A DNA stretch of 50,836 bases, taken from assembly GCA_031291845.1 (NCBI GenBank), contig JARLIH010000014.1, positions 1 to 50,836 on the forward strand. Reading direction: 5' to 3'. Positions 16,458-26,023 of the stretch are shown here, one piece after another; positions within the stretch are counted from its first letter, which is position 1; each line of letters begins with the position of its first letter. This stretch comes from Isosphaeraceae bacterium. GTDB taxonomy: Bacteria > Planctomycetota > Planctomycetia > Isosphaerales > Isosphaeraceae. Position numbers and translations under genes: made by a program. The notes beneath the pieces are model-generated. The model was not told the origin of the DNA, did not search any database, and worked only from the letters and a program-made list of their open reading frames with translations.

Positions 16458-17756
16458 ATGGCCACTTCGCTCGAAAGCAACCCCCCCGCGAAGGACAAGG
16501 ATTCGAAGGGCCTCTCGAGCCTGAACGAATTCAACCTCGAGAAGTCGATCCTGCGCCGGGGCCTCGCCACCGCGAACGAGATTGAGCTCTGCAAGGCCCA
16601 CAAGGCCAAACTCGCCGGCGACTCGTCGAAGAGCCTGCTCGACATCATGGTTGAGGCCCGGGTCCTCACCAAGAACCAGTGTACGAGGCTGCTCCGGGAG
16701 ATGGGCGAGTCGACGCGCAAGCTGGACATCCCCGGCTACCAGATCATCGAGAAGCTCGGCAAAGGGTCGATGGGAATCGTCTACAAGGCGCGCCAGACGA
16801 GCGTCGACCGCATCGTGGCCGTGAAGATCCTGCTCGACGCCCTGGCCCAGAACAAGGAGTTCATCAAGCGGTTCGACCGCGAGGCGAAAATCGCCGCGAA
16901 GCTTTCGCACAACAACATCGTCAACGCGATCGACGCCGGCGAGATGAACGGCTACCACTTCTTCGTGATGGAATACGTCGAGGGTTCCACCATCAAGGAC
17001 GCCCTCGACCGCAACGAGGTCTACGACGAAAAGACCGCGCTGCGGATCGTGCTGGCCGTCGCGGAGGCCCTCAAACACGCCCACCAGCGAGGCTTGATTC
17101 ACCGCGACATCAAGCCCGAGAACGTGATCTTGACGAAGGACGGGAACGTCAAGCTGGCCGACCTCGGCTTGGCGCGGTTGACGGCCGACGAGAAGTGGGC
17201 CATGTCCGAGGCCGGCATGGCCATCGGCACGCCGTACTACATCAGCCCCGAACAGGTGCGCGGACAGGTCGACGTAGACATCCGGGCCGACATCTACAGC
17301 CTCGGGGCCACGCTCTACCACATGGTGACCGGCCACGTGCCCTACAGCGGCGACACGCCGTCGGAGGTCATGCGCAAACACGTCGACAAAAATGTCATGC
17401 TCGTGCCCCCCGACCACCTGAACACGCATCTTTCCAGCGGGCTGGGCATGGTCGTCGAGACGATGATGGCCAAGAACCGCGAGAACCGGTACCGCAATCC
17501 CGACGACCTCATTCTCGACCTGAAGTGCCTTATCCAGGGCGAAAGCCCCATGCTCGCCGGCCAGAAGCCCGACACGCTGGCCGTGCTCGCGGAAGGCGAG
17601 ACCAAGGAAGGGGCCGGCGGCGGCCACGAAATCTCGGACGCCATCATGGCCGAGTGGGCCGGCTACGTGAACGGCCGGAACTCGCTCATCGCGGCACTCG
17701 CGATGTTGCTGGCCCTCTCGATCGTCACCAACGTGGTCTTCCTGGCCACTCGTTGA
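16458..17756 (+). CDS. Membrane-anchored Ser/Thr protein kinase
   Basis: A 432-aa Hanks-type kinase. An N-terminal helical section (about 8-85) has two similar halves (ILRRGLATANEIELC and IMVEARVLTKNQCTRLL), in the style of the GspE/PilB N-terminal domain. The kinase domain starts near residue 92: the glycine loop LGKGSMGIVYKA (99-110), VAVKIL with the ATP-binding Lys, catalytic HRDIKPENV near 214-222, DLGLA in place of DFG, and ISPEQ in place of APE. All key residues are present, so it should be active. A single C-terminal membrane helix (about 406-428) ends four residues before the stop, so the kinase domain should face the cytoplasm with essentially no outer sensor domain. Confidence 0.92.
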   Translation: MATSLESNPPAKDKDSKGLSSLNEFNLEKSILRRGLATANEIELCKAHKAKLAGDSSKSLLDIMVEARVLTKNQCTRLLREMGESTRKLDIPGYQIIEKLGKGSMGIVYKARQTSVDRIVAVKILLDALAQNKEFIKRFDREAKIAAKLSHNNIVNAIDAGEMNGYHFFVMEYVEGSTIKDALDRNEVYDEKTALRIVLAVAEALKHAHQRGLIHRDIKPENVILTKDGNVKLADLGLARLTADEKWAMSEAGMAIGTPYYISPEQVRGQVDVDIRADIYSLGATLYHMVTGHVPYSGDTPSEVMRKHVDKNVMLVPPDHLNTHLSSGLGMVVETMMAKNRENRYRNPDDLILDLKCLIQGESPMLAGQKPDTLAVLAEGETKEGAGGGHEISDAIMAEWAGYVNGRNSLIAALAMLLALSIVTNVVFLATR

Positions 17757-17899
17757 TGCCTTCGTCCCGCAGCTCCGGGACCGGTCGGGTTTCCCTTCGA
17801 CCGTGCGGAAGGTCGTCGCACAACGACCTCTCGTGACCGACTGCGCCGGTCGGCCGCTCGCAAGCTCGCACCCCGGCGCACCGACAACAAAAAAACAAT

Positions 17900-18208
17900 T
17901 CAATTATTACTAAAATCAAACGAGCGATTAAGCTCTTTGCCGAGCGGATCCTTCAGGAAACGGACGTGACAGGCCGGGCAAAGATCGAAACGGAACCCTT
18001 TGTGGACGGGTTGCGAGAGCTCGTCGGCGCTGAGCGTTTCATCGCGCTGAAGGAGCTGAGACACGGCCTCCATGTGATCCTCGTCGAGGTCTTCCTCTGT
18101 GATCTCGTTGGGATCAAAGCCGGCGAACGCCTCGATCTTGACCACGTACCGTGAGTCACCGGACGCGGTCAAATCCTTTCCGCAGAGATCACACGTGAAG
18201 TGGACCAT
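17900..18208 (-). CDS. Small zinc-ribbon-like protein
   Basis: A 102-aa soluble acidic protein with two CxxC pairs (Cys6/Cys9 and Cys77/Cys80), a likely split zinc ribbon holding one metal ion. The middle is acidic (NEITEEDLDEDHMEAVSQLL). I do not recognise a named family, though similar short proteins occur in planctomycetes. The ATG at 18208 is preceded by GAGG; the open frame continues upstream to 18553 but reads as low-complexity sequence overlapping the next gene. Function unknown; a regulatory or RNA-polymerase-associated role would be a guess. Confidence 0.75.
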   Translation of the reverse strand: MVHFTCDLCGKDLTASGDSRYVVKIEAFAGFDPNEITEEDLDEDHMEAVSQLLQRDETLSADELSQPVHKGFRFDLCPACHVRFLKDPLGKELNRSFDFSNN

Positions 18209-18285
18209 CAGCGTTTGTTCCCTCAGGTAATTGGCCGGTTTCGAAGGACCGGAGTAGATTAGCAACTCGATTCTAACGTGGCGGC

Positions 18286-20625
18286 TCAGGGCCTTCCAAG
18301 TCCCCGGCCGATAATTCGAATAGAGCGGAAGGGCCGAAAGCCCGTCAAGGCGAAAACCGTGAGAAGCGCGGCCCCAAACGACGTTGCAAGCGCTCCGCGC
18401 ACCTCGCGAGGGTCGTAGCGCAGCGTCAGGCGGTGACGGCCGGGCGCCACGCGCACGGCCAGGAACGTATCCCGATACGGCTCGACCGCCGCGGGTACAC
18501 CGTCCAGGATCGCACGCCACCCCGGATCGAAAGTTTCGCGAATCTGAATGCAAACATCCCCGGCATTTTCTACCAGGATGTGGAATAAGCCCTCGTCGCG
18601 CTCAACCGTCAGTGTGGCGTCCGCGGCATCAGCGCTCACGAGCGGCTGCGCATCGAGGCGAACCACCCAGGCCGCGCCGACACGTTCGACGTTCCGGAAG
18701 GCGCGCTCCGGCGGCGCGTCGGCCGAGACGACGGCCGACACCGCGGCCTCCTCAAGACGCTCGCGCGCCCGCTGCACCCCTGCCCACGTGATCTCCCCCC
18801 GGCTGGTCACCGGCCGCTTCGACGGTTCATACAGCGGGGCGAACCAGGCCAGGCTGCGGCTCAACTCGACGGAATCGTAGTTTCGCGCGTCCGCGAGCCC
18901 GTAGCGCATCAGGACGTTCGGCGGCAACTCCTCACCCAGGCCGATCACGCGCCCGCTGCGCCCGACCTCCCGAAGCAAGTCATTGATGACGACGCTCGCG
19001 GGACGGTCGTCCTCGCGCGCGATCGCCGGGTTTAGACCGAGCCCGAACGCGAAGAGGTCAACAAGCGTGATCGCCAGCAGCGACGCCCGTGCCGGCCGCG
19101 CCGAGATCGCCCCGCGCCCGGCGAGCGTCGCGAGCGCGGCGAGGGCCGCGAGGTGGGCCGACGCGAGCCCGAGATAGGCGGGGACGAACCCGAGCACTTG
19201 GTGCACCTGCCGCTCCGCGCGGGCCGCGTAGACCGCGGGATCGGCCCCCGGCGTCGCGGCCGACGCCCGCGCGTAGTGTTCGAGCGCACGGCTGCGCAGG
19301 CGAGTCTCGGCGTGCGGGACGTTGAGGGCGATCGCCGCCAGCACCACGGCCCCACCCATCCAGATCGCCGGCCCAATCCGCCGCCGCGAGCCGATGGTCT
19401 CGGCCAGTGCGTCCATCCCGCAAGCACCGAGAAGGACCAGGCCAAACGCAATCCAAAGCGTCAGGCGGCGATTGTCGGTCACATCCAGCACGGGGAGTGC
19501 GCGCAGCAGGTTGTCGACAGGAGGTAAGCCAAAGGCGCCGAGTGCCCCCAGAGCGACGAGGCCCCCCAAGAACTCGGCCCGGGGCAGCCGACCGCGTGCC
19601 GCCCATCCCGCGGGGGCGAGCCAAAGCAAGGTTGCCAGTCCCGCGAACCCGCCGGCGGTCTCGTTCAGGTTGTGCGCTCCGACCGCGCGAGCCAGGTTCG
19701 GGTGACCGCGTCTCTGGCTGCCGAACGCGTAGGGCAAGCCCGTCCCCAGGGCGTCGAGCCAACGCGGTTTCGTCACGACCCAGAACGGGACGCGCTCCTG
19801 CGCGCGATCGTTCCAGACCGGACTGCGCGCGAGGTAGAAGCCCAGCGGCACGATCTCGATCGCGGCCACGGCCAGGCCGAGGAGGCCCCCCGCGACGCAG
19901 CTCAGCGCGCCGGCTCGGGACACACCGGTTCGCCAGAGACGCCAAGCCGCATAGACGCCCGCCGCAAGCAGCACGTGAGCGCTCGTCTGCACGTGCCCGC
20001 CCAGGAGCACGAGCGCAACCGTCACGGCCACGATCCCGGCCGAGCGCGCACCCGGCCGTGCCAACGCCCGATCCGTCGCCCAGAACAGCCAAGGCATCCA
20101 CGCCGCCACGTTCGTGACCGGATAGAGCAGCCAGGCGACCAGGAACCCGCAGAACGGAAACGTCAACCCCGCGAACCAGCGCCCCCACGGCGCCAGCCCC
20201 CACGAACGCGCGAGCACGAACATCCCCAACCCTGCTGCGAACAGGCGCCCGGCGGCCATCCAAGCGTACGCATCCGGTAGCGGGGCGAGATACCCCAGCG
20301 CGTTGAAGGGGTCGAACACCGCGCTCTGCCCGTTGGCCAGGTGGGGCGCGCCGCAGCCCGCGTGGCTGTTCCACAAGGGGAGCCGCCCGCGTCTGAGCAT
20401 CGTGCGATTGAATTCGAGCCACGGTTGAAACTGAAGGACCGGGTCCATCAGCAGACGGTTGGCCGGCTCGTAGAGCGGCCCGCCGCGCTCGCGGAAGCTC
20501 GCCGAGACGAACAAGACGTCCGCCGGGCTGAGCACCTTACCGCCAAACAGCGACTCGTGAAAAAACGCCCCGACAAGCGCCGAGAGGACGGCGGCGAAGC
20601 TCAAAAGCTCGCGGCGGGGCGGCAT
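18286..20625 (-). CDS. YfhO family membrane protein
   Basis: A 779-aa multi-pass membrane protein of the YfhO type. The first ~550 residues contain many hydrophobic segments, with the family's first-loop pattern (PWLEFNRTMLRRGRLPLWNSHAGCGAPHLANGQSAVFDPFN). A soluble domain of roughly 200 residues then ends in a terminal membrane helix. YfhO in Gram-positives helps glycosylate lipoteichoic acid; planctomycete members are of unknown substrate but probably act on lipid-linked sugars. The start at 20625 is supported by AAGGAGG ten bases upstream. Confidence 0.85.
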   Translation of the reverse strand: MPPRRELLSFAAVLSALVGAFFHESLFGGKVLSPADVLFVSASFRERGGPLYEPANRLLMDPVLQFQPWLEFNRTMLRRGRLPLWNSHAGCGAPHLANGQSAVFDPFNALGYLAPLPDAYAWMAAGRLFAAGLGMFVLARSWGLAPWGRWFAGLTFPFCGFLVAWLLYPVTNVAAWMPWLFWATDRALARPGARSAGIVAVTVALVLLGGHVQTSAHVLLAAGVYAAWRLWRTGVSRAGALSCVAGGLLGLAVAAIEIVPLGFYLARSPVWNDRAQERVPFWVVTKPRWLDALGTGLPYAFGSQRRGHPNLARAVGAHNLNETAGGFAGLATLLWLAPAGWAARGRLPRAEFLGGLVALGALGAFGLPPVDNLLRALPVLDVTDNRRLTLWIAFGLVLLGACGMDALAETIGSRRRIGPAIWMGGAVVLAAIALNVPHAETRLRSRALEHYARASAATPGADPAVYAARAERQVHQVLGFVPAYLGLASAHLAALAALATLAGRGAISARPARASLLAITLVDLFAFGLGLNPAIAREDDRPASVVINDLLREVGRSGRVIGLGEELPPNVLMRYGLADARNYDSVELSRSLAWFAPLYEPSKRPVTSRGEITWAGVQRARERLEEAAVSAVVSADAPPERAFRNVERVGAAWVVRLDAQPLVSADAADATLTVERDEGLFHILVENAGDVCIQIRETFDPGWRAILDGVPAAVEPYRDTFLAVRVAPGRHRLTLRYDPREVRGALATSFGAALLTVFALTGFRPFRSIRIIGRGLGRP

Positions 20626-20724
20626 GGGTGCGGTGCCTCCTTGCAGCGCAATGCGGTCCATCCTGGGCGGGAGCCGTGCGTTTCCGGTGTACCCCTTTCG
20701 CCGGATTCTCACAAGCCGAACTTT

Positions 20725-22119
20725 TCAGATGAGCTCGGCGAGCGCCTGGCCCCCCTCGGTCACGATGGGAGTGGGGCGCCCCTGGGCACTGATCCAGTGG
20801 GCGCCAGGGTCGATGCCAAGGTACGTGAAGACCGTCGCGGCGAGGTCTTGCGGTCTCACTGCGCGCTCGTGGATCGCGTGCCCCTTGCTGTCCGTGGCGC
20901 CGATGACCTGGCCGTGCCGCAGCCCGCCACCGGCCAGGACCAGCGACATCACGTTGGTCCAGTGGTCGCGCCCGGCGTCCCGGTTGATCATCGGCGAGCG
21001 CCCGAACTCGCCCATCATGATCACCAGCGTGTCGTCGAGCCTCCCGCGCGCTTCCAGGTCGAGAATTAAGGTGGCGAGCACCTGGTCGACGCGCGGCAGC
21101 AGCGGCTTGAGCCCCTTCTCGATCCCCTTCCAGACGACGCTGTCGCCGTGGTGATCGAAGTAGCCCCACGCGCCGCTCACCAGCACAAAAGTGACGCCCG
21201 CCTCCACCAGCCGGCGCGCCAGCAACGCCTTCTTCCCGAGGCTGTCGCTTCCATACGCGTCCCGCAACTTCGGATCTTCCTTCTCCACCTCGAATGCACG
21301 CTGGGCTTTTCCCGAGCTCACCATCTCGAGCGCGATCCGCGAGTAACGGTCCGAGTTCTCCATCACGTCGGTCCGGTCGAGTCCCGCGCGCAGGTGGTCG
21401 AACTGCCGGCGCAGCGCGTCGCGATCGCTGAGCCGGTCGACGGACACGCCCTTGGGCAATTGAAAACGCCCGGCCAGCTCGCTCCCCTTGACCGGCTCGA
21501 ACGCCGACCCCATGTGCCCCGCGCCCCACACGTCGGCCACCCAGCTATCGGCCAGGCCCACGAACGCCGGCAGGCTCGGGTCGTTCGGTCCCTTGAACTT
21601 GGCCACGATCGAGCCCATCGAGGGATAACCCGCGCCGTCGCGACCGTCGTCGGTCCTGCGCGCCAGCGGGTTGCCCGCCTGCAATGTGATGGGCGTGTGG
21701 TTACTCGCCGCACAATCCATCGAACGGATGACCGTGAGCCGATCCATAATCGCCGCCTGGCGCGGCAGGTGTTCGCAGAACCGCACTCCCGGCACGCTCG
21801 TCGGAATCGTCCCGAACGGGCCCCGGATCTCGCGCGGGGCGTCGGGCTTCGGGTCCCACATGTCGATGTGGCTCGGCCCTCCCGAGAGCCAGAACAGAAT
21901 CACCGATTTCGGCCGCCCCGCCGCTGGCGTCGCCGCGCCGGCGCGAAGCTGGAGCAGTTGTGCCGCCGACAACCCGGCCACACCGGACATCCCCGCCCGC
22001 AAGAACCACCGCCGAGAAGGCCGGCCGACCGCGATCAGGTCGCGCGCACTCGGCCCCCAGCTCCGCAGCCCGGTCTCGTGGCTTCGGTTGTGCTCGAAGT
22101 TCCTGTCGTCCGTTGTCAT
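20725..22119 (-). CDS. DUF1501 family Tat-exported protein
   Basis: A 464-aa protein of the DUF1501 family, an alkaline phosphatase/sulfatase-like fold strongly expanded in planctomycetes. A late Tat signal has the twin Arg at 36-37 (SRRWFLRAG) followed by a hydrophobic stretch. Family blocks seen are ILFWLSGGPSHIDMWDPKPD, the pattern SMDCAASNHTPI, and MMGEFGRSPMINRDAGRDHW. It usually occurs beside a DUF1549/DUF1553 cytochrome-like partner; none is present here. Its biochemical role is not established. ATG at 22119 with GGAAG upstream. Confidence 0.9.
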   Translation of the reverse strand: MTTDDRNFEHNRSHETGLRSWGPSARDLIAVGRPSRRWFLRAGMSGVAGLSAAQLLQLRAGAATPAAGRPKSVILFWLSGGPSHIDMWDPKPDAPREIRGPFGTIPTSVPGVRFCEHLPRQAAIMDRLTVIRSMDCAASNHTPITLQAGNPLARRTDDGRDGAGYPSMGSIVAKFKGPNDPSLPAFVGLADSWVADVWGAGHMGSAFEPVKGSELAGRFQLPKGVSVDRLSDRDALRRQFDHLRAGLDRTDVMENSDRYSRIALEMVSSGKAQRAFEVEKEDPKLRDAYGSDSLGKKALLARRLVEAGVTFVLVSGAWGYFDHHGDSVVWKGIEKGLKPLLPRVDQVLATLILDLEARGRLDDTLVIMMGEFGRSPMINRDAGRDHWTNVMSLVLAGGGLRHGQVIGATDSKGHAIHERAVRPQDLAATVFTYLGIDPGAHWISAQGRPTPIVTEGGQALAELI

Positions 22120-22266
22120 GACTCGTCTTCCGGGTCGAACACGCCGCGACGTTTCCCGCTCCACACCGCTATACAGTATCGTCTTCTCCACTATTGTTCC
22201 AGCAATTCTTCAACAATTCGCCGCGAGACGTTGATGAGGTTTGTGGGGATCCCAAGATTCAGCGTT

Positions 22267-23463
22267 TTACCCAACCCGGCACAGGAAGCACTTCAGGTAG
22301 TCCGTCTCCAGGCAGGACGCGGAGACCGGGTGGTCGGGAGCCTGGCCGCGTTGTTCGACGATCTGGATCGGTCGGCCGGAAAGCTCGGCGACCTGCCCGA
22401 TCATGTCGGCGAACAAGCTCCGGTGGATGAGGCCCGAGCAGGAGCAGGTGACGAACAGGCCGTTCGGTGCGAGCACATCCACGGCCGCCCGGTTGAGCCG
22501 CAGGTAGCCCTTGAGGGCATCGTCAAGCCCTCGGGCGTGACGCGCGAACTTGGGTGGATCGCAAAAGACGACGTCGAACCGTTCGCCGCGCGCCCGTAGC
22601 GATTCGAGCGTAGGCATGACGTCGGCCACCTCGAACCGTGCGTGGGCCAGTTGGTTCTGAACGGCGTTGCGGCGTGCAGCCTCGATCGCGGGAGCGGAAC
22701 TGTCGATGCCCAGCACGTGAGTCGCGCCACCGTGCCGCAAGGCGTTCAGGGCAAACCCGCCGTTGTAGCAAAAGAGGTCGAGGACCCGCCGGCCTTCGCA
22801 GAAGCGCGCCGAGGCGCGACGGTTCTCGCGCTGATCGAGGTAGAAACCGGTCTTCTGACCGCCCCGCAGGTCGACCTGATAGGTCAACCCGTGCTCGTCG
22901 ATCACCACGGGCTCGGCCGGCGCCGATCCGACGAGAACGTCCTCGGCCCCCCTCAGCCCCTCGGCCTCAGCAACGCTGCGATCGATTCGGAGCAGGATCC
23001 CTTCGACCCCAGTCTGTTCGGCCAGGAGCCGTCCCAGGGGCGCACGGTGCTCGAAAAGGGCGAGGCTCGAAAACTGCGCGACGAGCCAGCGGTCGTAACG
23101 ATCGACGGTCAGCCCCGAGATTCCATCCCCCTCGCTCGACACGACGCGGTAAGCCGTTCCGGGCCCGCCGAGCCTCAGCACGTCGCGTCTCAAGCTCAAG
23201 GCGCGTTGGAAGAGGTTTCCCCAGAAGGCCTCGTCGAGCGGTCCGTCGTCCCACCGATAGAGGCGCACGCGGATGGCGCTGTGGGGGTTGTACAGGCCGC
23301 GTCCGATGAATTGCCGCTCGTGGCTGAAGACGTCCACCTCGTCGCCCGGCCCGGGGCTGCCCTCGACGCGCTCGACCGACGTGACGAAGACCCACGGATG
23401 GCGCGCGAAGAACGGCCGCGCGCGGCGCGGACGAATCGTGACGCTTCCCCGGCCTTCGCTCAT
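22267..23463 (-). CDS. Class I SAM-dependent rRNA methyltransferase, RlmI-like
   Basis: A 398-aa protein of the RlmI (large-subunit 23S rRNA cytosine-C5 methyltransferase) type. An N-terminal PUA-like RNA-binding domain (about 1-80) is followed by FYLDQRENR, the SAM-binding VLDLFCYNGGFALNALRHGG, and the catalytic VFCDPPKFAR and TCSCSGL blocks, with Cys in the latter as expected of a C5 methyltransferase. The exact base modified is not certain. Its ATG overlaps the stop of the response-regulator gene (ATGA), so translation is probably coupled. Confidence 0.88.
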   Translation of the reverse strand: MSEGRGSVTIRPRRARPFFARHPWVFVTSVERVEGSPGPGDEVDVFSHERQFIGRGLYNPHSAIRVRLYRWDDGPLDEAFWGNLFQRALSLRRDVLRLGGPGTAYRVVSSEGDGISGLTVDRYDRWLVAQFSSLALFEHRAPLGRLLAEQTGVEGILLRIDRSVAEAEGLRGAEDVLVGSAPAEPVVIDEHGLTYQVDLRGGQKTGFYLDQRENRRASARFCEGRRVLDLFCYNGGFALNALRHGGATHVLGIDSSAPAIEAARRNAVQNQLAHARFEVADVMPTLESLRARGERFDVVFCDPPKFARHARGLDDALKGYLRLNRAAVDVLAPNGLFVTCSCSGLIHRSLFADMIGQVAELSGRPIQIVEQRGQAPDHPVSASCLETDYLKCFLCRVG

Positions 23464-23978
23464 AGCGGCTTGCTGCCGCCGCCACTCCCGGCCGCGTCCC
23501 GCCCCGCGGGTCGACCTGGCTCCGGCGTGGCGCGGCTCGTGGCCTCGAATTCGGCCAGGTACGCGAGGGTGCGATCGAGCTGGTTCTTGAGGTGCCGGAC
23601 GCGCAGCAGGCTCCGGATCCGGCACAGTAGCTCGACCTTGTTCACGGGCTTCGTGAGGAAGTCGTCCGTGCCCGACTGGACCCCGCGCTCGAAGTCGGAC
23701 TGTTCGTTGAGCGCAGTCACCATCAGCACCAAGAGGTCCTTCGTCGCCGGGTCGGAACGAAGTTTGCGGCATACCTCGAACCCGGACAGCCTCGGCATCA
23801 TGACGTCGAGCAGGAGCAGGTCGGGTGCGAATTCCTTCACAACGCGGAGGGTATCCTCGCCGTCGTAGGCGGTCCTGATCTCGCAGTCGACGTCGCTCAG
23901 GTAGGCCTCGAGAAGCTCGACGTTCTGAAGGTTGTCGTCAGCGATCAAGATCTTGGGGCGACCTTTGGGAAGATCCAA
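23460..23978 (-). CDS. Response regulator (receiver domain only, with tail)
   Basis: A 172-aa CheY/PleD-type receiver. The acidic pair Asp14/Asp15, phosphoacceptor Asp58 (LLLLDVMMP), Thr88 and Lys110 (LTKPV) are all in place. A short helical extension follows the receiver, and the last ~30 residues are low-complexity Gly/Pro/Ala. There is no DNA-binding or enzyme domain, so it signals through protein contacts. The start is a TTG at 23978 with GGAG eight bases before it. No histidine kinase gene lies in the window. Confidence 0.88.
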   Translation of the reverse strand: MDLPKGRPKILIADDNLQNVELLEAYLSDVDCEIRTAYDGEDTLRVVKEFAPDLLLLDVMMPRLSGFEVCRKLRSDPATKDLLVLMVTALNEQSDFERGVQSGTDDFLTKPVNKVELLCRIRSLLRVRHLKNQLDRTLAYLAEFEATSRATPEPGRPAGRDAAGSGGGSKPL

Positions 23979-24285
23979 GGCACGGTCTCCAGCAATAATC
24001 AGACGTTTGCCCGAGATCTCACGCGGTCGCGCAGCGGGCTCGGAGGGGCAAGCGGGACATGGGGCCCGTTTTGGGTAATTCTACCTGCGCGACCCCGATC
24101 GAGGAATCGGAATCACTCCCACGCCGGCCCAAATCGGCTAAATGCGTGCATTGAGCGAGGAGTGGAACCGGTGACGCTTGTCGTAGCGCATTTGGGTGGT
24201 AAAATGGTGTGACGCGTTGCCAACCCCAAGAGATTGGCTCTCTTTGGACGCGACACGCCCCCTCTGCCGTCGAGGAGGCTCGGCC
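23979..24285. other. Divergent intergenic region
   Basis: A 307-base gap between the response regulator (minus) and the sigma-factor gene (plus). It contains a plus-strand promoter at 24178-24205 and the GAGGAGG ribosome site at 24272-24278. A frame from the ATG at 24196 is in phase with the sigma gene, but its first 30 codons do not look conserved. Confidence 0.45.
24178..24205 (+). promoter_or_regulatory. Sigma70-type promoter of the sigma-factor gene
   Basis: TTGTCG, a 16-base spacer and TAAAAT (5/6). Its start point, near 24212, lies after the alternative ATG at 24196, which supports the GTG at 24286 as the true start codon. Confidence 0.5.
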
Positions 24286-24864
24286 GTGCCCCTATGTGAT
24301 ATTGACCGCGAGTTGATCGACCGCTGCCTACGCAAAGAGCCCGGGGCCTGGAACGATTTCGTCGACCGGTACATGGGCTTGATATATCACGTCATCCATC
24401 ACGTCTCGCACGCGCGGAGTATCGCGCTGTCGGCCGCCGACATCGAAGACATCGCGGCGGAAATCTTCCTGGCCATTGTTGATGACGACTACGGCGTCCT
24501 CAAACGGTTCAACGGCGCCAGCGCGCTGCCCACTTATCTAACGGTCGTCGCTCGGCGGGTTTGTGTGAAGGAAGTGATCAAGCGGCACCGCGAGGCCGAA
24601 CTCGGCCACACGAACGCCCACCGGGCGATCGTGGGTGATGACGGTTCAGGCGAAGCCGAGGCCATTGCATCGGCCGAGGAAGTGGAGCGCATGCTCGAGC
24701 AACTCGCCGACCGGGAAGCCGAAGTGGTCCGGCTTTATCATCTGAAATACCTGAACTACCGCCAGATCGCCAAGCAGCTCAACATCCCGGAGAATTCGGT
24801 CGGCCCGATTCTCGCCAAGGCACGTCAAAACCTGCGCAGAGTGGCGGAGCAGCGGGCGGTCTGA
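24286..24864 (+). CDS. Sigma-70 family RNA polymerase sigma factor (ECF-like)
   Basis: A 192-aa sigma factor with regions 2 and 4 only. Region 2 runs over about residues 15-95 (WNDFVDRYMGLIYHVIHHV, DIEDIAAEIFLAI). Region 4 is near 140-185 (DREAEVVRLYHLKYLNYRQI, a helix-turn-helix with NIPENSVGPILAKAR). It directs RNA polymerase to unknown promoters. No anti-sigma gene is adjacent. The GTG start at 24286 is chosen for its GAGGAGG seven bases upstream. It converges tightly on the lipoprotein gene, with 7 bases between stops. Confidence 0.85.
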   Translation: MPLCDIDRELIDRCLRKEPGAWNDFVDRYMGLIYHVIHHVSHARSIALSAADIEDIAAEIFLAIVDDDYGVLKRFNGASALPTYLTVVARRVCVKEVIKRHREAELGHTNAHRAIVGDDGSGEAEAIASAEEVERMLEQLADREAEVVRLYHLKYLNYRQIAKQLNIPENSVGPILAKARQNLRRVAEQRAV

Positions 24865-24871
24865 TTACGGC

Positions 24872-26023
24872 CTAGCGTTCGTATCCCGCGGGGGGCGGGG
24901 CATACGCATCCGAGCCAACGGGGCCGGTCGCCAGCACATCGGGGAGCGGCGGCGGGGCCAGCTCGCCCGGGAAGGTGCCGAGGTCCGCAGTCAGGGCAAC
25001 GGGGTCGCGCGGGGGAACGCGGGCTTCATCGCCACCCAGGGGCGCGGGGTCCCCCAGGCGCACGCCCGCCGGCGGCACGGGACGCGTGTTGCGGACGTTC
25101 GAGCCCTTGTCCTCGGCCGTCGCGCCGGCGAGCTCCGCCAGGTTCACGCGCTCTCCCTTCTTGGGCGGCTCCACGAACAGCGCCGCCCTGCGCTCGGCGT
25201 CGAACTTCGTATTCACCTGGGGCTGGTTGAGAACGACTTCCAGCTTCAGGTTCTGCTGACTTTCCTGGAACCACTCCAGCCGGAGCTTGGTCGGCAGGTT
25301 CACCTTTTCGCCCTGCCCATCGGCGCCGACGGGCAGCGACCGATAGTCGCGGTCGGCGATCGTCGCGCGCGCGAGCAGCACGTTCTTGGCCGAATAGACG
25401 CGATGCTCGAGGATGTGGTGCGTCGCCTCGGAAAGGACCGTCTCGCGCCGGAAGTTGCGGGCAACGCCGACACCCGTCCCTGCCGGATGGTCCATGACGA
25501 GCGTGCCCGGGTCCTTGCCAGGCTTCACCGTGATCGTCTCCGCCTCTTCCGGCGGGATGACCCGGAAGCCCAGCGATTCGACGATCCAATCCGGTTGCAG
25601 CATCCCCGTCAAAGGACTCTGGCCCGTCTCATCGTACTTGCAATAATAGATGGACTTCTTTTCCTTACGATCTTTGTTCTTCATCCAGAACCAGAACTCG
25701 TCGTCGTTCGACCCGATGTCCGCGATGTCCTGCATCGCGGCGGACATCACGAGCTTGAAGTTACGAGGCCGTGCGAACGCCAGGCGCCCATTGGCCCCGC
25801 CGCCCCCCCCTTCGGGGAAGTACGCGGTGATCGACGGGGTCGCCTCGAATGTCTCGACCCGCTCGGCGTTCCGGTTCAGCTCCGCGACGAGCTCTCGGGC
25901 TGTCGACGAGGCGCGGGGCAGCTTCGGCTCCGACTGAGCCAGGTTGCCTACACCCGCGGTGCGACAGCCCGCCGACATCAACAGGGCCAAAAGGGCCAGA
26001 GCCACCGTCCGGGAACCGTTCAT
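24872..26023 (-). CDS. Predicted lipoprotein with a LolA-like body
   Basis: A 383-aa lipoprotein: the signal peptide ends in a lipobox with Cys20 (LLMSAGC). The body (about 45-285) alternates beta-type stretches typical of LolA/LolB-like or DUF4292-type lipid-handling proteins (VETFEATPSITAYF, GRLAFARPRNFKLVMSA, LRLEWFQESQQNLKLEVVLNQP). The last ~80 residues are Pro/Gly/Ala-rich and probably disordered. I do not recognise a specific family. An outer-membrane lipid or lipoprotein transport role is plausible from fold impression only. Confidence 0.7.
   Translation of the reverse strand: MNGSRTVALALLALLMSAGCRTAGVGNLAQSEPKLPRASSTARELVAELNRNAERVETFEATPSITAYFPEGGGGGANGRLAFARPRNFKLVMSAAMQDIADIGSNDDEFWFWMKNKDRKEKKSIYYCKYDETGQSPLTGMLQPDWIVESLGFRVIPPEEAETITVKPGKDPGTLVMDHPAGTGVGVARNFRRETVLSEATHHILEHRVYSAKNVLLARATIADRDYRSLPVGADGQGEKVNLPTKLRLEWFQESQQNLKLEVVLNQPQVNTKFDAERRAALFVEPPKKGERVNLAELAGATAEDKGSNVRNTRPVPPAGVRLGDPAPLGGDEARVPPRDPVALTADLGTFPGELAPPPLPDVLATGPVGSDAYAPPPAGYER

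Noticed and set aside
16185..17903. Long minus-strand frame opposite the Ser/Thr kinase
   Set aside because: It is the antisense of a clear kinase gene. Long antisense frames are expected in GC-rich codon-biased DNA, and no family is visible.
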